A DNA stretch of 64,000 nt from Phycisphaerales bacterium (GTDB lineage: Bacteria; Planctomycetota; Phycisphaerae; SM23-33; FEN-1343), in contig PMYD01000082.1 of NCBI GenBank assembly GCA_003171335.1, positions 1-64,000 of the forward strand. Reading direction: 5' to 3'. Each line of letters starts with the position of its first letter. Positions within the stretch are counted from its first letter, which is position 1. The notes below the pieces were generated by a model that saw only the letters and a program-made list of their open reading frames with translations, did not search any database and was not told the origin of the DNA. The position numbers and the translations under genes were made by a program. Shown piece by piece: positions 51,057-61,134 of this stretch.

Positions 51057-52988
51057 ATGGCAAGCAAGAAGATCATCGGCATTGACCTTGGCACCACCAA
51101 CAGCGTCGTGGCCCTCATGGAAGGCAGTGCCCCCAAGGTACTTATCAACCAGCAGGGCAGCCGGCTGACCCCCAGCGTGGTGGCCCTCACGGATAAGGGC
51201 GAGTGGTTAGTAGGCCAGGCGGCCAAACACCAGCAGGTGACCAACCCGAAGAACACCGTCTTCTCGATCAAGCGCTTCATGGGCCGGCGGCACAATGAAG
51301 TGGCCACGGAAGAGAAGATGGTGCCCTACGAGATCGTCGGCGGGCCCGACGAGCTGGTGAAGGTCCGCATTCGCGGCAAGGATTACACGCCGCCGGAAAT
51401 CTCGGCGATGATTCTCCAGGATCTCAAGAAGACCGCCGAGGACTACCTGGGCGAGAAGGTGGAGCGCGCCGTCATCACGGTGCCGGCGTACTTCAACGAT
51501 GCCCAGCGCCAGGCCACCAAGGATGCCGGCGAGATCGCCGGGCTGAAGGTCGAGCGCATTATTAACGAACCCACCGCCGCAGCGCTGGCCTATGGGCTCG
51601 AGAAGAAGCGCAACGAGAAGGTGGCCGTTTTCGACTTCGGCGGCGGCACGTTCGACATCTCGAACATGGACATCGGCGACAACGTCTTTGAAGTGCTCTC
51701 CACCAACGGCGACACGCATCTTGGCGGCGATGACCTCGACGAGGTGCTCATCCACTACATCGCCGATGAGTTCAAGAAGCAGGAAGGCGTGGACCTGCGC
51801 ACGGACCCGATGGCCCTCCAGCGGCTCAAGGAAGCCGCCGAGAAGGCCAAGTGCGAGTTGTCCACGGCGATGGAGGCGAGCATCAACCTGCCCTTCATCA
51901 CCGCCACGCAGACCGGCCCCAAGCACCTGACGATGACGCTGACCCGGGCCAAGCTGGAGCAGCTCTGCGGGCCCGTCTTCGACCGGCTGGTGGGCCCGTG
52001 CAAGCAAGCCTTGGCCGATGCCAAGGTCACCCCCGAGGATGTGGACGAGGTGGTGCTGGTCGGCGGCTCGACACGCATTCCGCGCGTCCGCCAGATCGCC
52101 AAGGACATTTACCGCAAGGAGCCCAACAAGAGCATCAACCCCGACGAGGTGGTGGGCCTGGGCGCCGCCGTCCAGGGCGGCATCCTGGCGGGTGAAGTGG
52201 AAGAGCAGATGGTGCTGCTGGATGTCACGCCGCTGTCGCTGGGCGTGGAGACGCTTGGCGGCGTGATGACCAAGCTCATCGAACGCAACACCACCATTCC
52301 CACGGAGAAGAAGGAAACCTTCTCCACCGCCGCCGACAACCAGACCGAGGTGACCATCCACGTGCTCCAGGGCGAGCGCGATTTCGCCCGCGACAACCGC
52401 ACGCTGGGGCGCTTTAATCTGACCGGGCTGCCGCCGGCGCCGCGCGGGCTGCCGCAGATCGAGGTGACGTTCAATATCGACGCCAACGGCATCCTGAACG
52501 TTTCCGCCAAGGACCTGGCCACGAGCAAACAGCAGTCCATCGAGATCAAGGGCTCTTCCGGCCTCAACCAGGCCGAGATCGACCGCATGAAGAAGGATGC
52601 CGAGGAGCATGCCGCCGATGACAAGCAGCGGCACGAACTGATCGACCTGAAGAACCAGGCCGATCACCTGGCCTGGACGGCCGAGAAGACGCTCCGCGAG
52701 CAGGGCGAGAAGGTTTCCGCCTCCGATCGCTCGAATATCGAGTCGGCCATCACCGCCGTGCGCGAGGCCAACAAGGGCGATGACGCCGAGGCCATTCGCC
52801 GCGCCATGAGCCGCCTGGAGCAGGCCAGTCACAAGCTGGCCGAGGCCATGTACGAGCAGGTCAAGGGCCAAAAAGCCCAGCAGGCCCCGCCCGGCCCCCA
52901 GCCGCAGGGCGAACAACCCGGTGGCGAAGGCCCCAAGAAAGGCGGCGGCGACGACGTGATCGATGCGGAATATGAAGTGAAGGAATAG
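51057..52988 (+). CDS. dnaK: chaperone protein DnaK
   Basis: This Hsp70 binds unfolded protein under ATP control. The 643-residue protein has all signature regions: [38 protein letters not shown] and the substrate-binding [16 protein letters not shown]. The C terminus has a Gly/Pro/Gln-rich tail ending in [17 protein letters not shown] about 10 bases before the ATG supports the start. No grpE or dnaJ is adjacent. I looked for a CIRCE element and did not find one. Confidence 0.97.
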   Translation: MASKKIIGIDLGTTNSVVALMEGSAPKVLINQQGSRLTPSVVALTDKGEWLVGQAAKHQQVTNPKNTVFSIKRFMGRRHNEVATEEKMVPYEIVGGPDELVKVRIRGKDYTPPEISAMILQDLKKTAEDYLGEKVERAVITVPAYFNDAQRQATKDAGEIAGLKVERIINEPTAAALAYGLEKKRNEKVAVFDFGGGTFDISNMDIGDNVFEVLSTNGDTHLGGDDLDEVLIHYIADEFKKQEGVDLRTDPMALQRLKEAAEKAKCELSTAMEASINLPFITATQTGPKHLTMTLTRAKLEQLCGPVFDRLVGPCKQALADAKVTPEDVDEVVLVGGSTRIPRVRQIAKDIYRKEPNKSINPDEVVGLGAAVQGGILAGEVEEQMVLLDVTPLSLGVETLGGVMTKLIERNTTIPTEKKETFSTAADNQTEVTIHVLQGERDFARDNRTLGRFNLTGLPPAPRGLPQIEVTFNIDANGILNVSAKDLATSKQQSIEIKGSSGLNQAEIDRMKKDAEEHAADDKQRHELIDLKNQADHLAWTAEKTLREQGEKVSASDRSNIESAITAVREANKGDDAEAIRRAMSRLEQASHKLAEAMYEQVKGQKAQQAPPGPQPQGEQPGGEGPKKGGGDDVIDAEYEVKE

Positions 52989-53007
52989 GGTTTTGTCGAA
53001 AACACCG

Positions 53008-53040
53008 CCCGCGCGCCAGGTGAATATTGGCGCGCGGGCC
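53008..53040. terminator. hairpin downstream of dnaK
   Basis: GCCCGCGCGCCA and TGGCGCGCGGGC form a perfect 12-bp stem with a 9-nt loop. The following bases (CTGCTTTC) give only a weak T-tract. It lies 20 bp after the dnaK stop and before the end of the convergent GH13 gene. Confidence 0.7.
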
Positions 53041-53106
53041 TGCTTTCAGGCCGGCTTAAGAAGGTTCATCTCCGGCGTCTCTTCAACCCAGCCTCCAGCC
53101 TTCGTC

Positions 53107-56100
53107 TCACGGCGCCGTATTCCAGTCCGCGCTGAATTCATACCAGCGATTTGAACTCAGCGAGGCGGCAGCGCCGTCCAGCAGTGTGAAAAACAGGGAG
53201 CGGCCCCGCATAAACAGATGACAATCGGTTTCGCTGGGCATGTGCAGGTCCTGCAACACCAGCACGTCAGAGAATCGGATTTCCGCCGGCAAGTCCGGCC
53301 CATTCGTTTGGCCGATACGCAATTCGCCATCCTCAATCTCGCCGCTCAGCTTGCCGAAAGTGAATTTCTCGCCGCCGACGCGGCCTATGCAGAAGGCGAG
53401 AAGTGCATCCTGGTCGTGAAAATCCTGTTCGGTGCGGAACGCCCATCGCTCGGTGAAACGCGCTGAGTCGGTGAACGCAAACTCATTGCGATAGAACAAG
53501 GCGGGGCGTTTGAGGGCGAAACGATCGACGCCGCGAATCTGGCCGGTGAAGCTCAAGTGAAGGGCCTCGCCCTCGCGCCAGAGGCGGATTCCGCTTTCGA
53601 CGTCCTCCGAGGCGCGCATGCCCCCCCACGCCGGGAAATACGCGCGTTCGCCGTACAAATCCTGATTCTCCGCCACCACGCCATGCGCTGTGCGCAGTTG
53701 GCGAATCATGCCGCCCTGCCGGCGCAAGGTGACCGAGTAATGCCGGTTGGAGATGATGTACTCGGAGCCGACGCAGCGCGATGTCACACCGCCCATCGCC
53801 ACCGGCGCCGTGGGGTCGGGCGCGGGCGGCAACTCGGCAATTTCAACCGGACTTCCGCTTGCCCCGCTGATGCGGCCCGGCGCCAGCAGCCGCACATCAT
53901 CCGTTACAGGGCCGCTAAACCGTGTTATTTCCCAGCGGCCGTCCGCGCCTTTGGTGCCGAGCTGACCGGCGAGCGGCAGCATCTCATTTGACCACCAGGC
54001 GCCGCCGCATTGCGGGCGCCAATAGATGCCGCTGCGGTGCGGCCCCGAGATGATTTGGGGCGACACATCGAAGCGGTCGCACAGCCGGCCTTCTACGGTG
54101 TCGACGAACCATTCGGCATCGTTCCTCGCCGGGATGTCGGCCTCCGGCAGCAGGGTATAGCCCAGCGGGCCAAGTGTGACGGTTGCACGGCCCTGCGGCC
54201 AGGTGAGATTGGCCGTGATGGGCTGGCGATTGAAGTTGATGACCACGACGCTGGCCGCCTGGCCCAGTTGCCGCAGGCACGTGAACACGCCGGGAACATC
54301 GCACTCTACGGCGCGATAGTTCGCCAGACCGCGGCTCAGTTCCGGCCGGCGGCGGCGGATCTCGTTGATGCGGGCCAGCTCGGCGCTGTGCCCGATTTCC
54401 ATGCCGTGATAGATCATCGGAATGCCGTCGATCCAGGCGCTCAGGGCGTAGAACGTCTCCATGCCGCGCACGCCGTACCAGCCCTGGGCGCGCAGCGAGT
54501 CATGGCTCTCGATATGGCGCAGCCGCACCGTGCCGCGCGGTTCGCTGAGGCGCTGTTCTTCGAGGTAATCCTGTAAGGCCGTCACAAATTCCGCCGCCTC
54601 CATCTTCCGCCAGTTCTGGCAGACGGTGTAGCAGAAGCCATAATCGTAGATGGCGTCGGATTCGGCGGCGTGCCGCGCGCTTTCCACTTCCGCCAGGATC
54701 GCCCCGGCCGGCTTGAACTGGCGCACGGCCGCGCGAAGGGCGTGCAGCATGCCCAGGCCGCCGTTCAGATCCGCCAGGCTGGCCCGGGCGTAAGGAATCT
54801 TTTCATTCCAGTTGAACTCCTTGCTGCCGTACGCGGCGTCGACGCGGTAGCCGTCGATGTCGTACTGCCGCACATAGTGGCCGGCCACGTCGGCCAGATA
54901 CTGCTGCCACGCCGGCCAGGCGAAATCGTTGAGCCAGTATTTGAGCGTCGAGCCGTCCTCGCGGCGCAGCATGAATTCCGGATGCTGCTGGTTGTGAAGG
55001 GCCGAGGGAGCCCCGCCGTGCGGGACCAGGTCCTGCAATACCTTGAGCTTCAACTCGTGGGCCCGCGCGACCAGCCGCTTGTACTCATCGCCCGTGCCCA
55101 GGCCATCCATGAAGCGGTAGTAATCCAGGGGCCAGTACGGCTTTTGGTACTCGACCGGCAGGATCCAAATGGCATTGACGCCCAGTCGCGGTAGCGTCGG
55201 CAGCAGTTTCTCCGTAGCGGCCGCGAAGCCGCCAAGATCGGTAAAGTCGCTGGCGATGGTGCCGCCGGGATGAAAGGAGTACAGGATCGCCTCGCGAATC
55301 CAGGCAGGCTGATCCTCCGGCACCTTCAGGCCGACCGAATCCATCCAGTCCCACAATCTCGCCAGGGCCGCCCAGTAATCGCCGGGCAGGACCTCCAGGC
55401 TGACAAAACCGATTTCCTGCGGTTCATCGGGGCGCAGATAGCCGGCGGCCTGCACGGTCTGGCGCAAGTCGAACGTGCCGCTCGCCTCGGTGATCTGGCA
55501 GCCTGGCGTGTCTTGCGTATAACTGGCCCACAGCAAGGTGCAGTCGGCCGCCAACTGCGCCAGGCCCGGCGCGATCGAGCCGCGCCCGTACTGTTTTCGC
55601 CCCGGCTGCATTGCCGTGAAGTCGTGATTCCGGGGCGGCCACACCATGGGCAGCCGGTAAAACCCCTCCCCCTTGGCCATAATGCCCGACAGGCGGAAGG
55701 CCACTCTGCGCAACTTCACCGTTTCTGCGCCGCGGTTGATCAACCGCAAAGACCGGTCCAGTCGCGGCGGGCCATCGAGGAGCCGATGCGTTTCCACCCA
55801 TTCGAACTGGCCGGCGGCCAGAGTCAGTTCCAGCGTATCCGGCGCCGGGCGGGCCTGTTTGAGCAGCTTGGGCGCCGGCGTCATCTCTTCCAGCCAGGTG
55901 AGCTTATCCGGCGCCGGGCCGATGCCAAACGTGATCGAAGGCACGCTGGCCTGGCTGCGTGCAATTTCACGCAGGCCGGCTGTAAACCGGAGCAGCGCCC
56001 CGGTGTTCTCGTCAAACGTCAGGGTCAGCGCTCCGCGCTGAAACAGAATCGGCTCGCCGCGTGCCGGTGTGGACAGTGCCATAACGGATACCCCAAGCAA

Positions 56101-56124
56101 GAACAGGGATATTACGAATCTCAT
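53107..56124 (-). CDS. large GH13-like alpha-amylase family protein
   Basis: The 1005-residue exported protein has a signal peptide (FVISLFLLGVSVMALSTPARG), a beta-rich N-terminal domain (25-260) and a GH13 barrel (about 275-600). The barrel has R427 and nucleophile D429 in DIDGYRVDAAYG, acid/base E479 in AILAEVE and third carboxylate D542 in IESHDS. C-terminal beta domains follow (about 620-1005; HIYWRPQCGGAWWSNE-like and RWAFRTEQDFHDQD segments). The catalytic triad is complete, so it is likely an active alpha-glucan enzyme. The domain layout is unlike the common amylases I know. Confidence 0.82.
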   Translation of the reverse strand: MRFVISLFLLGVSVMALSTPARGEPILFQRGALTLTFDENTGALLRFTAGLREIARSQASVPSITFGIGPAPDKLTWLEEMTPAPKLLKQARPAPDTLELTLAAGQFEWVETHRLLDGPPRLDRSLRLINRGAETVKLRRVAFRLSGIMAKGEGFYRLPMVWPPRNHDFTAMQPGRKQYGRGSIAPGLAQLAADCTLLWASYTQDTPGCQITEASGTFDLRQTVQAAGYLRPDEPQEIGFVSLEVLPGDYWAALARLWDWMDSVGLKVPEDQPAWIREAILYSFHPGGTIASDFTDLGGFAAATEKLLPTLPRLGVNAIWILPVEYQKPYWPLDYYRFMDGLGTGDEYKRLVARAHELKLKVLQDLVPHGGAPSALHNQQHPEFMLRREDGSTLKYWLNDFAWPAWQQYLADVAGHYVRQYDIDGYRVDAAYGSKEFNWNEKIPYARASLADLNGGLGMLHALRAAVRQFKPAGAILAEVESARHAAESDAIYDYGFCYTVCQNWRKMEAAEFVTALQDYLEEQRLSEPRGTVRLRHIESHDSLRAQGWYGVRGMETFYALSAWIDGIPMIYHGMEIGHSAELARINEIRRRRPELSRGLANYRAVECDVPGVFTCLRQLGQAASVVVINFNRQPITANLTWPQGRATVTLGPLGYTLLPEADIPARNDAEWFVDTVEGRLCDRFDVSPQIISGPHRSGIYWRPQCGGAWWSNEMLPLAGQLGTKGADGRWEITRFSGPVTDDVRLLAPGRISGASGSPVEIAELPPAPDPTAPVAMGGVTSRCVGSEYIISNRHYSVTLRRQGGMIRQLRTAHGVVAENQDLYGERAYFPAWGGMRASEDVESGIRLWREGEALHLSFTGQIRGVDRFALKRPALFYRNEFAFTDSARFTERWAFRTEQDFHDQDALLAFCIGRVGGEKFTFGKLSGEIEDGELRIGQTNGPDLPAEIRFSDVLVLQDLHMPSETDCHLFMRGRSLFFTLLDGAAASLSSNRWYEFSADWNTAP

Positions 56125-56189
56125 TGCGGCATTCCTGATACTCCCCCCGTAGGCCACTGGCGAAATGCCTGCGGCTTGGCCGGGCCAGC

Positions 56190-57506
56190 TTACTTCTTGC
56201 GGTGATCGATGACGCGCACCGCCTTGCCGGCCGAGCGATCCAGGGTCTGCGGTTCGACCAACTCGACGTTCACGCGGATGGTGGTGATGGAGTGGATCTC
56301 GCGCGAGATCTTCTCGCGCAGGGCCTCCATCTGGCTCATCCGGTCGGAGAAATCCTGCGCCCGCACCTCGACCTTGACGGTCACCTCGTCCATCTTGCCG
56401 GGTCGGTCCACCTCGATGAAGTAATGCGGCGCGGCGCCTTCGACGCGCAGCAGCGCCTCCTCGATCTGCGAAGGAAACACGTTGACGCCGCGGATGATGA
56501 GCATGTCATCCGTCCGGCCCACGATGCGGCTCATTCGCACGCCCGTGCGGCCGCACGGGCAGGGGCTGGGGTCCAGGTGGGCGATGTCGCGCGTGCGGTA
56601 GCGGAGGATCGGCATGGCCTGCTTGGTCAGCGTGGTGAGGACCAGCTCGCCGCGCTGGCCATCTTCAACCGGCTCCAGCGTGTCGGGGTCCAGGCATTCC
56701 ACCAGGAAATGGTCCTCGCTGATGTGCATGCCGTTGCGCGCCACGCACTCGCCGCTGACGCCCGGACCCATGACCTCGGACAACCCGTAATTGTTGAAGG
56801 CCATCAGCCCCAGGCCGGCCTCGATCTGGCGGCGCATGTCTTCCGTCCACGGCTCACCGCCGAAATGGGCGAATTTGAGCGAGAGGTCCTTCGGCTTGAC
56901 GCCCTGGCCTTGGGCCACCTCGGCGATGTTCAGGGCGTAGCTGGGGGTACAGACCAGCACATCGGCCCCCAGGTCCTTCAGCAGCATCACCTGCCGGGGC
57001 GTGTTGCCCGAGGCGGCCGGCAGCACGGCCGCCCCGACGCGCTCGCAACCGTAGTGCAGACCGAAGCCGCCGGTAAAGAGCCCGTAGCCGAAGGCGATGT
57101 GCACCGTATGTTCGCTGCGCAGGCCGCCGGCGGTGAGAAAGCGGGCGCACAGGTCGGCCCAGGTATTCAGGTCGTGGCGGTTATAGGCGACGAAGATGGG
57201 TTTGCCCGTCGTGCCCGAGGAGCAGTGAAATCGCGCCACTTGCGCGCGTGGAATCGCGAGGAAATCCAGCGGGTAGCCATCGCGCAGGTCCGCCTTGGTG
57301 GTGATGGGCAGCCGGCGGACATCCTCGAGCTTTCGAATGCTTTGGGCTGTGACTTTGGCCTTGGCCAGCGCCTTCTTGTAGAAAGGCACGCACGCCGCCC
57401 GGGCCACCGCCTCGCGCAGGCGCTGAAGCTGCAATGCCGCCAGCTCCTTGCGCGGCATGGCTTCGGCGGGATCGAATACCTTGTTTTCGAAAGGAAATGC
57501 GTTCAT
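56190..57506 (-). CDS. paaK: phenylacetate-CoA ligase
   Basis: This AMP-forming ligase would convert phenylacetate or a related arylacetate to the CoA thioester, or run in reverse with ATP gain. The 438-residue protein has the P-loop HCSSGTTGKP near residue 94, FGYGLFTGGFGLHYG, YRTRDIAHLDPSPCPCGRTG and the C-terminal FPSQIEEALLRVEGA. It is the last gene of the minus-strand operon and a paralogue of 58478-59821. A 73-bp gap to the ACT gene contains an F4 arm (57560-57582). Confidence 0.9.
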   Translation of the reverse strand: MNAFPFENKVFDPAEAMPRKELAALQLQRLREAVARAACVPFYKKALAKAKVTAQSIRKLEDVRRLPITTKADLRDGYPLDFLAIPRAQVARFHCSSGTTGKPIFVAYNRHDLNTWADLCARFLTAGGLRSEHTVHIAFGYGLFTGGFGLHYGCERVGAAVLPAASGNTPRQVMLLKDLGADVLVCTPSYALNIAEVAQGQGVKPKDLSLKFAHFGGEPWTEDMRRQIEAGLGLMAFNNYGLSEVMGPGVSGECVARNGMHISEDHFLVECLDPDTLEPVEDGQRGELVLTTLTKQAMPILRYRTRDIAHLDPSPCPCGRTGVRMSRIVGRTDDMLIIRGVNVFPSQIEEALLRVEGAAPHYFIEVDRPGKMDEVTVKVEVRAQDFSDRMSQMEALREKISREIHSITTIRVNVELVEPQTLDRSAGKAVRVIDHRKK

Positions 57507-57579
57507 ACGACTCCGTACCAGAGCGACCGGCAGATGGATGCCCTCTTGCTTCTCCCGTCTCCAGCCTACAGCCTAAAGC

Positions 57580-58020
57580 CTATTTCCCCGCCCGCTCATA
57601 CAGCTCCACGCTGCTGATCACATTCATGCCCTTGGCCTGAATGGCGCGGATGCCGGCGTCGGGGTCTTCGAAGCGGAAGACGATAATCGCCTTGTCTGCG
57701 CGGCGGAAGGTGAAGGCATACATGTATTCCACGTTCAGGGCCGACTTCTCGATGGCCATCAGCACATCGGCCAGCCCGCCGGGCCGGTCGGGCACCTCGA
57801 TGGCGATAACCTCCGTGAGGTTGACCACGCAGCCGGCCGCCTCCAGCGCCTTCTTGGCCTTCTGCGGCTCCTTGACGATCAGCCGCATGATGCCGAACTG
57901 ATGCGTGTCGGCCAGCGACAGCGTCAGGATGTTGATTCCCGCATCCGCCAGCGCCCGACACGGATGGCTCAGGCGGCCCGGCTTGTTCTCCAGGAACACA
58001 GACAATTGCGTGATCTTCAT
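57580..58020 (-). CDS. tandem ACT domain protein
   Basis: The 146-residue protein is two ACT domains (ITQLSVFLENKPGRLSHPCRAL, then VIAIEVPDRPGGLADVLMAI). ACT domains bind small ligands such as amino acids. The place between a ligase and IOR genes, common in archaeal and anaerobic clusters of this kind, suggests it senses an aromatic amino acid or its product. Its ATG overlaps the stop of the C_GCAxxG gene. Confidence 0.9.
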   Translation of the reverse strand: MKITQLSVFLENKPGRLSHPCRALADAGINILTLSLADTHQFGIMRLIVKEPQKAKKALEAAGCVVNLTEVIAIEVPDRPGGLADVLMAIEKSALNVEYMYAFTFRRADKAIIVFRFEDPDAGIRAIQAKGMNVISSVELYERAGK

Positions 58021-58481
58021 GGTTTTTCCCCGTGTTCGTCGAGAGGAAGGAGTTGCTCAAGGATCTCCACCGCATCGCGGACGAAGCCCGCGCAGCGGGT
58101 GCGAAAGACGCCCGCCTGGCGCGCTGCCTCATAGGCCTCGGCATCGTCAAAACTGAATCCCAGGAGCGACCGGCAATCCAGGTACTCATTTTTAGCCTTA
58201 AAGCGCCGGGCGAACTCGGCCACCAGTTCGTACGCCCGCTGCTTGGCGGCGTCCTGGTCTTTTTCCAGGCGGGCATGGACCAGGCCGATGGCCATGAACG
58301 CGCCGGTCACCGCCCCGCACGTGAGGCCCAGGTGGCCCATGCCGCCGCCCATGCCCTGGGCAATTTTGAGGGCCGCCTGGCGCGGCAGGCCCAGGGGCTC
58401 CCCCACCGCCGAGAGCACCGCCTGGCAGCAGTTGAAGCCGTCGGCGAAGGTGCGGCTGGCGCTGTCGGTGAGCTTGCTCAT
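58017..58481 (-). CDS. C_GCAxxG_C_C family redox protein
   Basis: The 154-residue protein has the family cysteines: CC in FNCCQAVL near 18, C in GLTCGAVTGAF near 55, C in YLDCRSLLG near 102 and C in TRCAGFVRDAV near 131. The family is found mostly in anaerobes and is thought to carry a metal or disulphide redox centre. It overlaps both neighbours by 4 bp, so it is firmly part of the operon. Confidence 0.88.
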   Translation of the reverse strand: MSKLTDSASRTFADGFNCCQAVLSAVGEPLGLPRQAALKIAQGMGGGMGHLGLTCGAVTGAFMAIGLVHARLEKDQDAAKQRAYELVAEFARRFKAKNEYLDCRSLLGFSFDDAEAYEAARQAGVFRTRCAGFVRDAVEILEQLLPLDEHGEKP

Positions 58482-59821
58482 GCCTCGGTCTTCTCATTGC
58501 GGCGGTCGATGAGCCGCTTGGCCTTGCCCATGCTGCGCTCGATGGTGTGCGGCTCGACCAGACTCACCTTGACGCGCAGGCCCAGCGTGTGCTCGATGGC
58601 GCTGCTCAGCCGGTCGTGCAGCGACTCCAGCGCGCTGACCTTGTCGCTGAAGAACGCCGCCGTCACCTCGACCTGGACGTCCATCTCGTCCAGCCCTTTC
58701 TGGCGGGTTAAAACGATCTGGTAATGCGGCAGCGTGCCCTCCACGGCCAGCAGGGCCGCCTCCACCTGGGAGGGGAAGACGTTGATGCCGCGGATGATGA
58801 ACATGTCGTCGCTGCGCCGGCCGATCCGCCGGATCCGCCGAATCGTGCGGCCGCACGGGCACGGCTCGGTGATCAGGCTGGTGATGTCGCGCGTGCGGTA
58901 GCGGATCATGGGCATGGCCTTCTTGGCCAGCGTGGTGAGCACCAGTTCGCCTTCGCCGCCGTCGGGTACGGGTTCGAGCGTCTGCGGATTGACGATCTCG
59001 GGGTAGAAATAATCCTCGAACACGTGCAGGCCCGACTGCTCGCGGCACTCGCTGGCCACGCCGGGGCCGATGATCTCCGTCAGGCCGTAAATGTCGTACG
59101 CCTTGATGCCCGCGGCCTTCTCCATGTAGGCGCGCATGGCGTCGCTCCAGGGCTCAGCGCCGAAAACGCCCGCGCGGATCGGCAGTGCCTTCAGGTCCAC
59201 GCCCATCTCGCCGGCGCGCTCGACAATGTGCAGGAAATAGCTGGGCGTGCAGCAGATGGCCGTGACGCCGAAATCCTGCATCACCATGATCTGCCGATCC
59301 GTGTTGCCGCCGGAGATGGGAATCACGGTGGCCCCCAGGCCCTCGGCGCCGTAGTGGGCGCCCAGGCCGCCGGTGAACAGGCCGTAGCCGTAGGCGTTCT
59401 GGATGATATCGCCCTCGGCGCAGCCGCAGGCGGCCAGAGTGCGGACCATCACGTTGGTCCACACCTGTACATCCTCGGCCGTGTATGCCACGACGATGGG
59501 CTTGCCCGTGGTGCCGCTGGAGGCGTGCAGGCGGACCACATCGCGCATGTCGCTGGCGAACAGGCCGAAGGGATACGTGTCGCGCAGGTCGGCCTTGACG
59601 GTAAAGGGCAGCCGGGCCACGTCCGAAAGGCATTTCATATCCTGCGGCTTGCACTTGCGCTCATCCATGCGCTGACGGAAGAGGCTCACGTGGTTATACG
59701 CGCGGGCCACCATATTTTGCAGCCGCTCGAGCTGGAGGTGCTGCAACTGTTCGGCGGGCAGAAAGTCAGGCGTGCTTGCCGGGTGGAACACGCACGCCGC
59801 CGGTTTGACGTTGGTCGTCAT
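58478..59821 (-). CDS. paaK: phenylacetate-CoA ligase, second copy
   Basis: The 447-residue protein has the same motifs as the ligase at 56190: HASSGTTGKPIVVAYT, YGYGLFTGGLGAHYG, YRTRDITSLITEPCPCGRTI and FPSQVEAALLAVEG. Two ligases in one operon may differ in substrate (phenylacetate against indole- or hydroxyphenylacetate). CAGGAG before the ATG at 59821 supports this start, so the 73-residue upstream extension to 60040 is not used. It overlaps the C_GCAxxG gene by 4 bp. Confidence 0.9.
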   Translation of the reverse strand: MTTNVKPAACVFHPASTPDFLPAEQLQHLQLERLQNMVARAYNHVSLFRQRMDERKCKPQDMKCLSDVARLPFTVKADLRDTYPFGLFASDMRDVVRLHASSGTTGKPIVVAYTAEDVQVWTNVMVRTLAACGCAEGDIIQNAYGYGLFTGGLGAHYGAEGLGATVIPISGGNTDRQIMVMQDFGVTAICCTPSYFLHIVERAGEMGVDLKALPIRAGVFGAEPWSDAMRAYMEKAAGIKAYDIYGLTEIIGPGVASECREQSGLHVFEDYFYPEIVNPQTLEPVPDGGEGELVLTTLAKKAMPMIRYRTRDITSLITEPCPCGRTIRRIRRIGRRSDDMFIIRGINVFPSQVEAALLAVEGTLPHYQIVLTRQKGLDEMDVQVEVTAAFFSDKVSALESLHDRLSSAIEHTLGLRVKVSLVEPHTIERSMGKAKRLIDRRNEKTEA

Positions 59822-59949
59822 AGATGCGCTCCTGCTGCCTTTGGCCTCACTGGCCGCGACAAAACCCAATGTGGCATGGATTGTCCGCGGACGGGCCGGC
59901 GAATTCAAGCTTTTGCAGCCAGCCACGCCCGAACCGGCGATGGCCCGCC

Positions 59950-60447
59950 TCACGCCACTCCATGCGCCGCCTTGTACAAGTTCCACGTCAAATGCATCTG
60001 CCCCTGGTGATGAGCCTCGTGGAACGTCAGCAGGACGCATGATTCGCCGATGGTGCGCTTGACGTTATTGGGGAAAACGATGGCGCGCTCGATCTCCGAA
60101 GGCGCCAGCGCGCGAAAATAGTCCCGGGCGTGGGTGTAGTGCTTCTCCAGGGTCCGGCGGATCGTTTCCAGGTCCGGCACGTTCTGGTCGGAAGGCGTGC
60201 TGCCGCCGCCGAAGCGCTGGTTCAGCTCCGGATCGCTCACGGGCTTCTGGCACAGCCGCTCGTTAATGTATCGATCGTGCGTGGCGGCCATGTGCATGGC
60301 CTGCCAGGCGATGTGCGCACGGCCGGAGCCGGGCCGCCAGGCCAAAACTTTCGAGGGGTTCTGCCCGCTCTTGGCGATCGTGTCCAGCGTGCCGATTACG
60401 CGTACGCGGGTGAATTCCATCGCGGCCAACAGGGTTTCTTTATCCAT
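59950..60447 (-). CDS. DinB family metalloenzyme
   Basis: The 165-residue protein is a DinB-like four-helix bundle with metal-binding histidines in GRAHIAWQAMHMAATHD and FHEAHHQGQMHLTW. DinB members are often thiol-S-transferases that use bacillithiol or mycothiol; the thiol is not known here. It sits between iorB and paaK with gaps of 29 and 128 bp, so co-transcription is likely. Confidence 0.85.
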   Translation of the reverse strand: MDKETLLAAMEFTRVRVIGTLDTIAKSGQNPSKVLAWRPGSGRAHIAWQAMHMAATHDRYINERLCQKPVSDPELNQRFGGGSTPSDQNVPDLETIRRTLEKHYTHARDYFRALAPSEIERAIVFPNNVKRTIGESCVLLTFHEAHHQGQMHLTWNLYKAAHGVA

Positions 60448-60476
60448 CGTTCGGTTCCTTTCCTTTGCGACGCCAG

Positions 60477-60953
60477 CTATTTAAGCGAACGCCCATATTC
60501 GAACGCCGCCAGATTCGCCCCGTGCGCCGCCGGCGGCAGATTGGCCCGCACGGCCGCCACAAAATGCTCCACCGGCAGGTCCAGGTGGGCGCTTAGAAGC
60601 CCCAACATGGCGATGTTGAGGCTGCGCGGGCTGTTCAGCTTGCTGATATCAATCTGCCCGGGCCTGAGCACGGCAGCGTCCTCGCCCAGGACCTCGCGGT
60701 TCACCTCCACCTGCGAGTCTTCCAGGGCCAGCAGGAAATGCGCCCTGCCGGCGGGCACCATGGGGCTGAGCACCTCGCGGCCAAAGCGCACATCGCTGCG
60801 GACGGAGCCGCCGCGCTGGCTCATGCCGTGCACCTCGGCCTTCTTCACATCGAGCCCCGCGGCAAACGCCGCCTCGGCCAGAATATCCGACGCCTTCAGC
60901 ACGCCCTGGCCGCCCAGGCCGACCACCACGATGTTCACCACGCCGTCAGGCAT
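60477..60953 (-). CDS. iorB: indolepyruvate:ferredoxin oxidoreductase, beta subunit
   Basis: The 158-residue protein has the gamma-type domain of 2-oxoacid:ferredoxin oxidoreductases: IVVVGLGGQGVLKASDILAE, then KKAEVHGMSQRGGSV and NIAMLGLLSAHLDLP. It pairs with IorA at 61135 to oxidise aryl-pyruvates from tryptophan, phenylalanine and tyrosine. A gap of about 180 bp holding an F1 repeat separates the two genes, unlike the usual tight coupling. The ATG at 60953 fits; the longer frame to 61001 is repeat. Confidence 0.92.
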   Translation of the reverse strand: MPDGVVNIVVVGLGGQGVLKASDILAEAAFAAGLDVKKAEVHGMSQRGGSVRSDVRFGREVLSPMVPAGRAHFLLALEDSQVEVNREVLGEDAAVLRPGQIDISKLNSPRSLNIAMLGLLSAHLDLPVEHFVAAVRANLPPAAHGANLAAFEYGRSLK

Positions 60954-60984
60954 TTGCGCTCGCTTTGCGGAAGGCACGTAACAA

Positions 60985-61130
60985 GAAAACGACAGACACA
61001 AAGATCACAAAGGCCACGAAGGTCACAAAGCAAGATCAGGGTAAAGGCAACACTGGCGTCCTTCTTCGTCTTTGCACTATTTGTCTCTCTTTGTGCCCTT
61101 TGTGATCTTTGTGGTCTTTGTGTTCCGCTT
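60985..61130. repeat. F1 inverted repeat between iorA and iorB
   Basis: The CACAAAGA arm (60985-61032) and the complementary arm (61064-61130) lie inside a two-gene operon. The transcript of this operon would contain a long hairpin between the subunits. Confidence 0.85.
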
Positions 61131-61134
61131 TGGT

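Noticed and set aside
60954-61134. Displaced ferredoxin domain between iorA and iorB
   Set aside because: The gap holds only an F1 repeat in all frames and no CxxCxxC pattern.
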